Assembly (NCBI GenBank): GCA_005793655.1
Contig: SXRC01000027.1
Coordinates: 1-30,216 of the forward strand
DNA: 30,216 nt
Direction: 5' to 3'
DNA from: Actinomycetota bacterium
GTDB lineage: Bacteria; Actinomycetota; Actinomycetes; Nanopelagicales; Nanopelagicaceae
Shown: positions 15,128 to 23,324 of the stretch, in pieces
Layout: each line of letters begins with the position of its first letter
Position numbering within the stretch: the first letter of the stretch is position 1
Program-made: the position numbers and the translations under genes
Notes under the pieces: generated by a model
The model's database searches: none
What the model saw: only the letters and a program-made list of their open reading frames with translations
What the model was told of the DNA's origin: nothing

Positions 15128-16030
15128 TTACTTTCTATTTTTATAGAAATCTAATACTTGCTTTATGTCCTTGTTTAGTTGGGCCAAATCAGCTGCTGGC
15201 AATGGCAGACGAGGCAACCTAGTTGGTCCACCGTAGCGACTTACTGCATCCATAGCCACTTTGATTGCAACTATAAACTCTTTTCTACTATCCCAATGAA
15301 ATAGATTATGTACCGCTGCATAAATTGGCTTTGCTTCAGCATACTTTCCAGCTAAGCAAAGATTATATAGTTCAACTGATTCTTTCGGCAGCGCGTTAGG
15401 AAATCCAGCAATCCAGCCAACTACACCACCAGTTGATAACTCAAGTAGTACATCATCAGCGCCAACTAATACTTCAATTCGGGGGGCGTAGTGATGCAGT
15501 TGCCAAACCCTGCGGACATCTCCTGAAAACTCTTTAATTGCCACAACATTTTCAGCAGCTTCGGCAATTCTGCCAACTAACTGTGGTGTTAAATCAACCT
15601 TGGTATCAAAGGGATTGTTATAGGCAATTATTGGTAATCCAACTTTACTGACCTCTTTATAGTGAGCGATGATCTCATCATCATTTGCTCGATAGGCGGT
15701 TGGTGGCAAGAGCATTACACATTTTGCGCCCATTTGCGCTGCCTGCTCTGTCCATCTTCGTGATTCACTCGCTCCGTAAGCTGCAACACCTGGAACAACA
15801 TTGAAACCAGCTGGCGCAGCATCAAGTGCAGTTTTTAAGACCTTAGTTCTCTCCTCTGGAGTTAATACTTGGTATTCACCAAGTGAACCATTTGGAATCG
15901 CACCATGCACTCCATTGGCCGCTTGCCATTTAATGTGCTCAGCATATTTATCATAATCAACTGAGAGATCAGGTTTGAAGGGGAGTGCTGTTGCAGTTAA
16001 TACACCGTGCCATGGCTTTGCAGTGGTCAT
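15128..16030 (-). CDS. lhpC: 1-pyrroline-4-hydroxy-2-carboxylate deaminase (DapA-fold)
   Basis: This 300-residue TIM-barrel protein of the dihydrodipicolinate synthase/N-acetylneuraminate lyase family has the Schiff-base lysine K166 (VVAIKEFSGD), tyrosine Y137 (IIAYNNP) and a GSLGEY motif in place of the usual GTTGE of DapA. In hydroxyproline degradation this enzyme converts 4-hydroxy-1-pyrroline-2-carboxylate to 2,5-dioxopentanoate and ammonia. The call rests on the GSLGE variant and on the neighbours, the epimerase and the three-part dehydrogenase. A generic annotation as dapA would be misleading. It starts 9 nt after the upstream oxidoreductase gene and is surely in the same transcript. 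Confidence 0.82.
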   Translation of the reverse strand: MTTAKPWHGVLTATALPFKPDLSVDYDKYAEHIKWQAANGVHGAIPNGSLGEYQVLTPEERTKVLKTALDAAPAGFNVVPGVAAYGASESRRWTEQAAQMGAKCVMLLPPTAYRANDDEIIAHYKEVSKVGLPIIAYNNPFDTKVDLTPQLVGRIAEAAENVVAIKEFSGDVRRVWQLHHYAPRIEVLVGADDVLLELSTGGVVGWIAGFPNALPKESVELYNLCLAGKYAEAKPIYAAVHNLFHWDSRKEFIVAIKVAMDAVSRYGGPTRLPRLPLPAADLAQLNKDIKQVLDFYKNRK

Positions 16031-16039
16031 AGATAAATC

Positions 16040-17425
16040 TTATTCACCTGCTGCTAATACGCCAAGTGGAATTGGAGAAATAATCGGCCTATTCACCGCA
16101 GATATTCTGTCAGTATCAGTAGGTGAGATTTTGATTTCACTAGCAACTAAATCCACAACTGATCTGCCACACACCCGGCCCTGACACAGTCCCATTCCAC
16201 ATCTAGTTAACAATTTTGCAGTTCGTGAATCAGTCGCCCCCAACTCTTCGATTGCATGTTTTAAATCTGATAAATCGACCTCTTCACACCGACAGATGAT
16301 TGTTTGATCATTTAGCCAAGATTTCCAGCCCGCTTTAACGGGGTATGACTTGATCAATGCATCAGCAAATCTTTGTTTCTTAGCCCGGCGTTTGCGGTGA
16401 ACTTTTAATACATTCACATCACAACCAACATACTTTGCAGCTGCTAGCCCAGCAATTACTCCCTCAGCCATTGAGAGATCTGATCCACCAATTCCAGTTA
16501 TTTCACCAGCTGCAAATACTCCTGGAATTGAGGTTTGCTGGTCATTATCAACTGAGACAACGACGCCATCATCTTTTGCAATTACCTGAACACACCCTAA
16601 GGCACCAGCAATTGAGGTATCTGCTGTGAAGCCCCAACCAATTGCAGCCACATCACATTTAACATTTCTTATCTTCTTTACCTTAAAATTTCGATTTATA
16701 ACAGCAATGTCAACAGATTCTAATTCACCATGATCTCCCCGGTGAGCGGCAACCACTGCTTGGCCAAATCTGGCTCGGACTTTTCCTGCACTAATAGTTT
16801 TTATGTAGTAAAAAGCCTCTTTAAATTTGGCTATATTTTCAAGTAATGTCAACGGGGAGAGTAACCAGCGGTGGGACTTATTAGCCTCAAGTAATTCAAG
16901 AACTGATCCACCAGCTTTTATTACACCAGCTGCTACCGGCAATAAAAATGGTCCACTGCCTGCAACTACAACTTTTTTACCAGCAAGAACTCCATGCCCC
17001 TTTAACAATGACTGAACCCCACCAGGTGTCATTACTCCTGGAATATCCCAGCCAGGAAAAGGCAGCGTGCGATCATATGCGCCGGTGCAGATCACCAGAT
17101 TCTTAGTATTAATAATCTTTTCAACACCTTTGTAAATAACTCTTAAGGTATTTACACCTTGCTGATGGGAGGCACTCCATATCTGAGCCCCAGACCAAAC
17201 CTCTATTTCTTTACGAGCTTTTACCGCATTAATTAAAATTAATCCTGTTTCTAAATCAAAGTGCTGACTTTGTTCATGTTCAGTATCTTCAGTAAAGGTT
17301 CGCCAGTACTGCCCACCTAATCTAGGGTTGTTATCTAGTAATAAAACCGGTGCACCAGCTGCAGCAGCAGAGAGTGCAGCGCTTAAGCCAGCGGGTCCGG
17401 TGCCAATAATTACTACATTATGCAT
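16040..17425 (-). CDS. D-hydroxyproline dehydrogenase, NAD(P)/FAD-type subunit with C-terminal [2Fe-2S] domain
   Basis: The 461-residue product opens with a dinucleotide-binding fold (VVIIGTGPAGLSAAL, residues 4-18) and has a second GxGxxG-like site near GKKVVVAGSGP and a typical FAD ATGAYDRT-like segment (ICTGAYDRTLPFPGWD). The C-terminal region has a BFD-like cluster domain with C378-x-C380, C409, C414 and C419 (CRCEEV... RCGMGLCQGRVCG). This is the large alpha-type subunit seen in hetero-oligomeric opine/hydrogen-cyanide-synthase/D-hydroxyproline dehydrogenases (HcnB-like). It overlaps the small ferredoxin-like gene by 8 bases. The substrate is inferred from operon partners; sarcosine- or opine-type oxidation cannot be excluded from this protein alone. 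Confidence 0.8.
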   Translation of the reverse strand: MHNVVIIGTGPAGLSAALSAAAAGAPVLLLDNNPRLGGQYWRTFTEDTEHEQSQHFDLETGLILINAVKARKEIEVWSGAQIWSASHQQGVNTLRVIYKGVEKIINTKNLVICTGAYDRTLPFPGWDIPGVMTPGGVQSLLKGHGVLAGKKVVVAGSGPFLLPVAAGVIKAGGSVLELLEANKSHRWLLSPLTLLENIAKFKEAFYYIKTISAGKVRARFGQAVVAAHRGDHGELESVDIAVINRNFKVKKIRNVKCDVAAIGWGFTADTSIAGALGCVQVIAKDDGVVVSVDNDQQTSIPGVFAAGEITGIGGSDLSMAEGVIAGLAAAKYVGCDVNVLKVHRKRRAKKQRFADALIKSYPVKAGWKSWLNDQTIICRCEEVDLSDLKHAIEELGATDSRTAKLLTRCGMGLCQGRVCGRSVVDLVASEIKISPTDTDRISAVNRPIISPIPLGVLAAGE

Positions 17426-17684
17426 TTGATCCCACCTGTGTTTGTACTTTCATTCCTGGCTTAACCTCAACTATGCAAGCTCGTTGGCTTGCAATACCAT
17501 CGATTACAACCAAACAATCAAAACAAACTCCGATACCACAAAAAACTCCACGGGGATTTTGATCAAATCTAGTTGTCCTCAGTTTGCGTACATCAGCGGC
17601 AAGTAAGGCTGCCCCCACTGATTGACCACTCTTCGCAGTGATGATCTGGTCATCAAAGGTAAATTGCAGATCAGATCCTGACAT
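17418..17684 (-). CDS. D-hydroxyproline dehydrogenase, small [2Fe-2S] ferredoxin-like subunit
   Basis: This 88-residue protein has a plant-type ferredoxin ligand set C49-x4-C54-x2-C57 and C70 (FCGIGVCFDC... RAC). It resembles the small HcnA/SoxA-N-terminal subunit that carries electrons between the two flavin subunits. It is wedged between the two FAD-protein genes, overlapping the upstream gene by 14 bases and the downstream one by 8, as expected for subunits made in fixed ratio. On its own the family is broad; the context gives the role as the gamma-type subunit of the amino-acid dehydrogenase. Confidence 0.8.
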   Translation of the reverse strand: MSGSDLQFTFDDQIITAKSGQSVGAALLAADVRKLRTTRFDQNPRGVFCGIGVCFDCLVVIDGIASQRACIVEVKPGMKVQTQVGSNA

Positions 17685-18828
17685 GAGCGCTTTCCTTAAA
17701 CCGTTTTGGTGAAAATGGTGTGGGATCCATAAAAGTTTTATTTCCAGTAATTAGGGCGGTAATCAATTCACCAGTTGCAGGTGAGAGACCAATGCCTGCT
17801 CCTTCATGTCCTGCGGCATGCCATAGCCCCAGCACATTTGCATCTTCACCAATCACAGGCAAATGATCTGGTGCATAAGGTCTAAATCCACGATAGGCAC
17901 GAAGAAATAACATATTTGAAAGAATTGGAAACAAGGATATTGCTTGCCTAGCTAGTTGGCGCAGTACAGCTACATCCAAACCTGATTTAAAGCCTACTCG
18001 TTCACGAGAGGCACCAATTAATATCGTGCCACTTTCAGTTCCCTCAACTACTGCTGAGGATTGCAGATCAGCATCACTGCTTGCAACATTTGCAACATAA
18101 TCTGCATCATAAACTTTATGGTGAACAATTTTTGGCACTGGAGAGGTGACAAGAATGAAACCTCGCCGAGGCATTATTGGCAGGTATGAACCAGCCATAT
18201 TGGCGATCTCACCAGCCCAGGTTCCAGTTGCATTAATGATGATCGGGCAAGAGTAATTATTTTTATCAGTTTTTAATCCAATCACTCTGCCTGATGAGAT
18301 ATTAATCGAGATGACATTTTCACCTTGAATGAACTGGCCTCCACGCTTTCTAACCGCACGCATAATTTGAGCGGCAGCCAGCATTGGCTGGCATTGAGCA
18401 TCTCCAGGATAAAGAACGGCATACTCAACACTCTCTGAGATTAAAGGTTCTATTTTCCTAAGACCAGCTGCATCTAATTCAACAACTTCAATCCCGTTGG
18501 ATTTTTGCAGTTGTGATAGTTTTTTTAGATTGGCGATTCCTTTTTCGCTCCGAGAAACCACCACCCCACCCTTGGGTTCAAGTTCAAAACCACCACCAAT
18601 ATCTGTGTTCAATTCAAACCAAGCATCACGAGATCGAACCGCTAAGGTTAATTCAGCACTCGGTTCCTTATCTGATACCAAAATATTTCCCTCACCAGCC
18701 CCAGTAGTGCCACTGGCAACTGGACCACGATCAATTACTAAAACCTTAAGGCCAGCATTTACCAGAGATAAAGCGGTGCAGGCTCCAACCACACCAGCGC
18801 CAATCACGATCGCATCGGGGTTTTTCAT
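17671..18828 (-). CDS. D-hydroxyproline dehydrogenase, DAO-type FAD catalytic subunit
   Basis: The 385-residue protein is a glycine/D-amino-acid oxidase (DAO) family flavoenzyme: an N-terminal GAGVVGACTALSL (G10-G15), IDRGPVASGTTGAGEGN, and a C-terminal GFRPYAPDHLPVIGE... GLWHAAGHEGAGIGLSPATGELI segment that closes the FAD site. It would oxidise the cyclic imino acid cis-4-hydroxy-D-proline to 4-hydroxy-1-pyrroline-2-carboxylate, passing electrons through the [2Fe-2S] subunit. It is the first gene of the minus-strand operon and starts at an ATG with a -10-like element six bases upstream, suggesting a leaderless mRNA. Other DAO substrates such as D-proline or opines are possible, but the epimerase and deaminase favour hydroxyproline. 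Confidence 0.82.
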   Translation of the reverse strand: MKNPDAIVIGAGVVGACTALSLVNAGLKVLVIDRGPVASGTTGAGEGNILVSDKEPSAELTLAVRSRDAWFELNTDIGGGFELEPKGGVVVSRSEKGIANLKKLSQLQKSNGIEVVELDAAGLRKIEPLISESVEYAVLYPGDAQCQPMLAAAQIMRAVRKRGGQFIQGENVISINISSGRVIGLKTDKNNYSCPIIINATGTWAGEIANMAGSYLPIMPRRGFILVTSPVPKIVHHKVYDADYVANVASSDADLQSSAVVEGTESGTILIGASRERVGFKSGLDVAVLRQLARQAISLFPILSNMLFLRAYRGFRPYAPDHLPVIGEDANVLGLWHAAGHEGAGIGLSPATGELITALITGNKTFMDPTPFSPKRFKESAHVRI

Positions 18829-18834
18829 GACACA

Positions 18835-18849
18835 AATCTACTGTCAGTA
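18835..18849 (-). promoter_or_regulatory. Candidate promoter -10 and palindrome heading the hydroxyproline operon
   Basis: On the minus strand TAGATT (18840-18835) lies six bases before the ATG, a spacing that would start transcription at or next to the start codon. It overlaps the perfect palindrome TACTGTCAGTA (18839-18849). A regulator bound there would cover the -10 element. No clear -35 is visible. No regulator gene lies in the operon. Confidence 0.4.
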
Positions 18850-18964
18850 CCCCGTGTTTAACTATTAGTAGTGGGTAACCTCACCAAATAACTGGCGCGG
18901 GCGGGATCTCACTTGCCACACCTAATAAGATCAGGGTTACTGGACAAGAATGGTGGCAAATTAG

Positions 18965-19909
18965 GTGGGGTTAGTTTTAATTCAAGGCGCAGAGGGCTTA
19001 TTAGCTGATCGAGCTGTTGCACAAATCATCGCTGAACATGAAGCGGCGCAGGTGACTAATATTTCAATTGAAGATATCGAAATTGGCTTTATCACCGATG
19101 CCTTAGCTCCGTCACTTTTTGGAGACCAAAGAATTGTAGTTATCAAAGAGATTCAAGATTTAGATGGTGATTGCAGTGATGAAATTGGTGACTATCTTGA
19201 AAATCAGGATGAGTCCTTAATGCTAGTTCTTTGGCACAAAGGTGGGGTCAAGGGCAAAGCATTGGTTGATAAAATCAAAAAAGCTGGTGCTCAGATTATT
19301 TCTGCTGAAGCGATAAAAAAAGAGAGTGAAAAATCAGAATTTGTTCGCTCAGAGTTTAAGCGTCTAGGCAGAAAAATAACCCCAGCTGCTATCCAGGCAT
19401 TGATTGATTCACTGGGTAGTGATTTGCGTGAGCTCGGTGGTGCATGCACGCAGTTAGCAAGTGATGTAGCGCTGCAGAAGACAATTGATGAAGAGGATGT
19501 GACCACTTATCAGCAGGGCAGAGTTGAGAGCACTGGATTTGATGTTGCAGATGCTGCCCTTGATGGCAATACCTCTATCGCCATAATCAATTTAAGAAAT
19601 GCCCTTTCTACTGGCACTGACCCAGTTTTGATTGTCAGCGCCCTAGCTGCTTCGTTTCGAACCCTCGCAAAAGTTTCTGGTGAGTCTCGCAGTGTTAAAT
19701 CTTATGAATTAGCACAAATTTTGGCATTACCACCTTGGCAGATTGATAAAGCGCGTAGGCAGTTAATTGGCTGGAGTGATAATGCAATGGCAAGAGCGGT
19801 GATAGCAATTGCAGGTGCTGATGCTGATATTAAAGGCGCTGCTGCAGATCCAAAATACGCCCTAGAGAGGGCAATAATGACGGTTTGTGCCGCTAGAGGT
19901 AGTAAGTGA
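18965..19909 (+). CDS. holA: DNA polymerase III delta subunit
   Basis: HolA opens and loads the beta sliding clamp as part of the clamp-loader complex. The 314-residue sequence shows the family's diverged AAA+ layout: VLIQGAEGLLADRAVAQII at the start, ALAPSLFGDQRIVVIKEIQDL near 45-65, LRELGGACTQLASD near 157-170, and a C-terminal collar domain with LALPPWQIDKARRQL. The rpsT-holA pairing is conserved in actinobacteria. The start is taken as GTG 18965; no strong ribosome-binding site precedes it. The 136-nt divergent spacer with the minus-strand operon must hold promoters for both; a TAAGAT hexamer near 18927 is a possible -10 for this gene. Confidence 0.92.
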   Translation: MGLVLIQGAEGLLADRAVAQIIAEHEAAQVTNISIEDIEIGFITDALAPSLFGDQRIVVIKEIQDLDGDCSDEIGDYLENQDESLMLVLWHKGGVKGKALVDKIKKAGAQIISAEAIKKESEKSEFVRSEFKRLGRKITPAAIQALIDSLGSDLRELGGACTQLASDVALQKTIDEEDVTTYQQGRVESTGFDVADAALDGNTSIAIINLRNALSTGTDPVLIVSALAASFRTLAKVSGESRSVKSYELAQILALPPWQIDKARRQLIGWSDNAMARAVIAIAGADADIKGAAADPKYALERAIMTVCAARGSK

Positions 19910-19920
19910 TCAGGCTCAGT

Positions 19921-19950
19921 TTGAGCGTAATGGCCCTGCGCTGATATCCT
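19921..19950 (+). promoter_or_regulatory. Candidate promoter of rpsT
   Basis: TTGAGC (19921-19926) and TATCCT (19945-19950) are spaced by 18 bp, and a TG one base before the -10 makes it an extended -10. It would give a leader of about 50 nt for rpsT. A second possible -10, TAAAAT (19978-19983), lies nearer the gene. Both are called by eye. Confidence 0.4.
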
Positions 19951-20005
19951 TCCGATCTTGCTTCAATGTGCATTTAATAAAATTCACGAGAAAAGGTAGT
20001 TAACA

Positions 20006-20275
20006 GTGGCAAACATCAAGTCTCAGATCAAACGTATTCGCACCAACAATAAGGCGCAGGATCGCAATAAGGCTTATCGATCAGCTTTGCGCACTGCGAT
20101 ACGTAGATTTCGTGATGCGATTTCAGCCGGTGATGCCGCAAAGATCAAAACTGAATTTAAGGATGCATCTCGTTCATTAGATATGGCTGTTGCAAAAGGT
20201 GTAATTCATGCCAATAATGCAGCTAATAAAAAGTCAGCTATGGCTAAGTTAGCCAACAAAGCTGGCGTTCGTTAA
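20006..20275 (+). CDS. rpsT: Small ribosomal subunit protein bS20
   Basis: The 89-residue, lysine- and arginine-rich protein matches S20 throughout: MANIKSQIKRIRTN at the start, RNKAYRSALRTAIRRF in the middle and VIHANNAANKKSAMAKLANK at the end. It binds 16S rRNA early in 30S assembly. A GTG start at 20006 is supported by AAAAGG at 19991-19996, one of the clearer ribosome-binding sites in the window. It sits between holA and lepA as in other actinobacteria and probably has its own promoter in the 96-nt gap. Confidence 0.97.
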   Translation: MANIKSQIKRIRTNNKAQDRNKAYRSALRTAIRRFRDAISAGDAAKIKTEFKDASRSLDMAVAKGVIHANNAANKKSAMAKLANKAGVR

Positions 20276-20300
20276 TTTTCTAGAAACTGCGAAGGCATAA

Positions 20301-22166
20301 ATGCCTGCTATCTCGATTGCTAAGGCACCTCAACCTGCTGCCACAAATCCTGAACAAATAAGAAACTTTTGCATCATTGCCCATATTGATCATGGTAAAT
20401 CTACATTGGCTGATCGGATGCTTGGAATTACAGGGGTGGTTGAAGACCGCAATATGCGAGCACAATATTTAGATCGCATGGATATTGAACGTGAACGTGG
20501 GATCACCATAAAAAGTCAAGCGGTGAGATTGCCATGGAAATCAGGTATTGATGGCAAAGATTACGTATTAAATATGATCGATACTCCTGGGCACGTGGAC
20601 TTTACTTATGAGGTATCTCGCTCATTGGCTGCGTGTGAAGGTGCAATCTTGCTAGTTGATTGTGCTCAAGGAATTGAAGCACAAACCTTAGCCAATCTTT
20701 ATTTAGCAATGGAAAATAACCTAACCATCATCCCAGTATTAAATAAAATTGACTTGCCAGCTGCTCAACCAGACAAGCTTGCGATAGAACTTGCAAACTT
20801 AATTGGTTGTAAACCAGAAGACTGTCTACGAGTATCTGGAAAAACTGGGGAAGGTGTTGTAGAACTACTAGACCAAGTAGTTAAGCAATTACCATCTCCG
20901 ATTGGTGATGCGAAAGCGCCAACTAGAGCCTTAATTTTCGATTCAGTTTATGACTCATATCGTGGTGTTATTACCTATGTAAGGGTAATGGATGGACATC
21001 TTTCGCCAAGAGATCAGATCCAAATGTATTCAACAGGTGTGCGTCATGAAATGCTAGAGGTGGGAGTGATATCACCAGAGCCAGTTGCCAGCAATGGTTT
21101 AGGTGTTGGTGAGGTAGGTTATTTAATAACTGGAGTTAAAGATGTTCGTCAATCAAGAGTTGGTGACACAGTTACTACCTATAACAATCCAGCAACGGTT
21201 GCTTTAGCTGGGTACAAAGATCCAAAGCCAATGGTTTTTTCAGGTTTATTTCCGCTAGATGGTGATGAATACCCAATGTTGCGAGAGGCTTTAGATAAGT
21301 TACAACTCAATGATGCAGCACTTGTTTTTGAACCAGAATCATCAGATGCATTAGGTTTCGGGTTTCGGTGCGGATTCCTTGGATTGTTACATATGGAGAT
21401 CGTTAGAGAAAGATTAGAACGTGAAGCCGGCCTTACCTTAATCTCTACCGCTCCAAGCGTGGTTTATAACCTCACATTAGAAGATGGAAAACAATTAGTA
21501 GTTACCAACCCATCAGAGTATCCAGATGGAAAAATATCTGAGGTTCAAGAGCCAATAGTGAAAGCAACAATCTTGGCACCCAGTGAGTTTATTGGCACGA
21601 TTATAGAGCTCTGCCAACAGCGCAGAGGAGTGCAAAAAGGAATGGATTACTTATCTGAGGATCGAATTGAAATTCGATATACCTTGCCACTTGCGGAGAT
21701 CGTCTTTGACTTTTTTGATCAACTTAAATCCAGAACCAGAGGGTATGCATCATTAGATTATGAACCAATTGGTGAAGAAGCAGGTGATTTAGTAAAGGTA
21801 GATATCCTGCTACAAGGTGAAAAAGTGGATGCATTTAGTCAGATTGTACATCGCGATAAAGCTTATTCATATGGTGTGAAGATGACTGAAAAGTTAAAAG
21901 AATTAATACCGCGTCAACAATTTGAGGTGCCCATTCAAGCTGCAATTGGGGCAAAAATTATTGCCCGCGAAAACATAAGAGCTATTCGTAAAGATGTATT
22001 GGCAAAGTGTTATGGCGGAGATATAACTAGGAAACGTAACCTTCTTGAGAAGCAAAAAGAAGGTAAGAAAAGGATGAAAATGGTTGGGCGTGTAGAGGTA
22101 CCGCAGGAAGCATTCATCGCTGCTCTTACGACAGATTCAGACAAAGTGAGTGAAAAGAAAAAGTAA
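20301..22166 (+). CDS. lepA: Elongation factor 4 (LepA)
   Basis: LepA is a ribosome-binding translational GTPase. The 621-residue product has G1 AHIDHGKST (27-35), the switch region RERGITIKSQAVRL, G3 DTPGHVDFTYEV, G4 NKID and the EF-G-like domains III and V. The LepA-specific C-terminus with KRNLLEKQKEGKKRMK separates it from EF-G, which also carries a domain IV that is missing here. The N-terminal extension of about 20 residues is common in actinobacteria. The start is ATG 20301. The stop is directly followed by the GTG of hemW, with no gap. Confidence 0.97.
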   Translation: MPAISIAKAPQPAATNPEQIRNFCIIAHIDHGKSTLADRMLGITGVVEDRNMRAQYLDRMDIERERGITIKSQAVRLPWKSGIDGKDYVLNMIDTPGHVDFTYEVSRSLAACEGAILLVDCAQGIEAQTLANLYLAMENNLTIIPVLNKIDLPAAQPDKLAIELANLIGCKPEDCLRVSGKTGEGVVELLDQVVKQLPSPIGDAKAPTRALIFDSVYDSYRGVITYVRVMDGHLSPRDQIQMYSTGVRHEMLEVGVISPEPVASNGLGVGEVGYLITGVKDVRQSRVGDTVTTYNNPATVALAGYKDPKPMVFSGLFPLDGDEYPMLREALDKLQLNDAALVFEPESSDALGFGFRCGFLGLLHMEIVRERLEREAGLTLISTAPSVVYNLTLEDGKQLVVTNPSEYPDGKISEVQEPIVKATILAPSEFIGTIIELCQQRRGVQKGMDYLSEDRIEIRYTLPLAEIVFDFFDQLKSRTRGYASLDYEPIGEEAGDLVKVDILLQGEKVDAFSQIVHRDKAYSYGVKMTEKLKELIPRQQFEVPIQAAIGAKIIARENIRAIRKDVLAKCYGGDITRKRNLLEKQKEGKKRMKMVGRVEVPQEAFIAALTTDSDKVSEKKK

Positions 22167-23312
22167 GTGAATCTTGCCTTTTATATCCATATCCCATACT
22201 GCATCAAAAGGTGCGGCTACTGCGATTTTAATACCTACACCCCAAGTGAATTACAAATAACAACTGGGCTAAAAGATATATCGAACTCCTATATAGATCT
22301 TTTAATTAAGGAGATTGGCTTTGCAAGAGCTGAAGTTGGTGAAAATGTCACCGTTCCTTCTATTTTTTTTGGTGGTGGGACCCCATCACTTATGCAGGCA
22401 AGTGATATAGGCCGAGTAATTTCGACTATCAAAAATAGATTCGATTTATCTGCAGAGGCAGAGATAACTATGGAGTGTAATCCAGACACTGTAAGTAAGG
22501 ATTCCCTAACTCAGTTCAAGGAAGTGGGAGTAAATAGACTTTCATTTGGTATGCAATCTGCAGTAAAACATGTGCTAGAAACCTTAGATAGAACTCATAA
22601 TCCAGATAACTTATTACAGGTGACAAATTGGGCAGATGAGATTGGCTTTAAAGAAATTTCAGTCGATTTAATTTACGGTACACCAGGTGAAAGTATCTCG
22701 GACTGGCAAACTTCAATTGATGCAGCACTTTCGCTACCAATCACCCATATATCGGCTTACGGTTTAATTGTTGAGGAGGGAACTAAGTTAGCTGCGCAAA
22801 TTAAACGCGGTCAAGTGAACCCAGTCGATGATGATTTAGCCGCTGAAAAGTATTTGATTGCTGATCAAGCCTTCACATCTGCTGGTTTTGATTGGTATGA
22901 ATTAAGTAATTGGGCCAAGCCAAATTCAGCCAGTAAACATAATTTGGCTTATTGGTTGGGCGATAATTGGTGGGGAGCAGGTCCTGGAGCGCATTCGCAT
23001 TTAAATGGCAGGAGATTTTGGAATGTAAAGCATCCCAATCTATATAAGGAAAAAATTCAATCAAACCAATCACCAATGGCAGGATCAGAATCTTTAGAGG
23101 AATTGCAGAGAGAAAGTGAACGCTTGATGCTTTCATTAAGATTACCTACTGGCGTGGCTAAGAAAACTTTAAATGAGCAGCAACTGTTGGAATTATCAGA
23201 GTATGTTGAAAGTGGTCATCTGGATCAATCAAATTGGAATGAAGGCCGAGCAACCCTGACCGTAGATGGCCGGCTTATCGCCGACCGAATTCTGCGTAAA
23301 ATCCTCTTGTAG
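22167..23312 (+). CDS. hemW: Radical SAM family heme chaperone HemW
   Basis: HemW resembles coproporphyrinogen dehydrogenase HemN but binds heme and is thought to deliver it to target proteins. The 381-residue protein has the cluster motif CIKRCGYC (C12, C16, C19) in HIPYCIKRCGYCDFNTY, GGGTPS (69-74), a SFGMQS segment and a HemN C-terminal domain. It lacks the longer N-terminus typical of true HemN. The GTG start abuts the lepA stop. The lepA-hemW-hrcA-dnaJ order is conserved in actinobacteria. Old annotations may call it HemN or oxygen-independent coproporphyrinogen oxidase. Confidence 0.92.
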   Translation: MNLAFYIHIPYCIKRCGYCDFNTYTPSELQITTGLKDISNSYIDLLIKEIGFARAEVGENVTVPSIFFGGGTPSLMQASDIGRVISTIKNRFDLSAEAEITMECNPDTVSKDSLTQFKEVGVNRLSFGMQSAVKHVLETLDRTHNPDNLLQVTNWADEIGFKEISVDLIYGTPGESISDWQTSIDAALSLPITHISAYGLIVEEGTKLAAQIKRGQVNPVDDDLAAEKYLIADQAFTSAGFDWYELSNWAKPNSASKHNLAYWLGDNWWGAGPGAHSHLNGRRFWNVKHPNLYKEKIQSNQSPMAGSESLEELQRESERLMLSLRLPTGVAKKTLNEQQLLELSEYVESGHLDQSNWNEGRATLTVDGRLIADRILRKILL

Positions 23313-23324
23313 TAGCGTTCTCAT

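Noticed and set aside
15128..16030. Dihydrodipicolinate synthase DapA of lysine synthesis
   Set aside because: The GSLGEY motif and the hydroxyproline operon context fit the catabolic deaminase better.
19914..19926. GCTCA-GTT-TGAGC hairpin after holA as a terminator
   Set aside because: A five-pair stem with no T tract, and it overlaps a more plausible -35 element.
23290..23324. CIRCE element upstream of hrcA
   Set aside because: No TTAGCACTC/GAGTGCTAA-like arms are present in the short gap.
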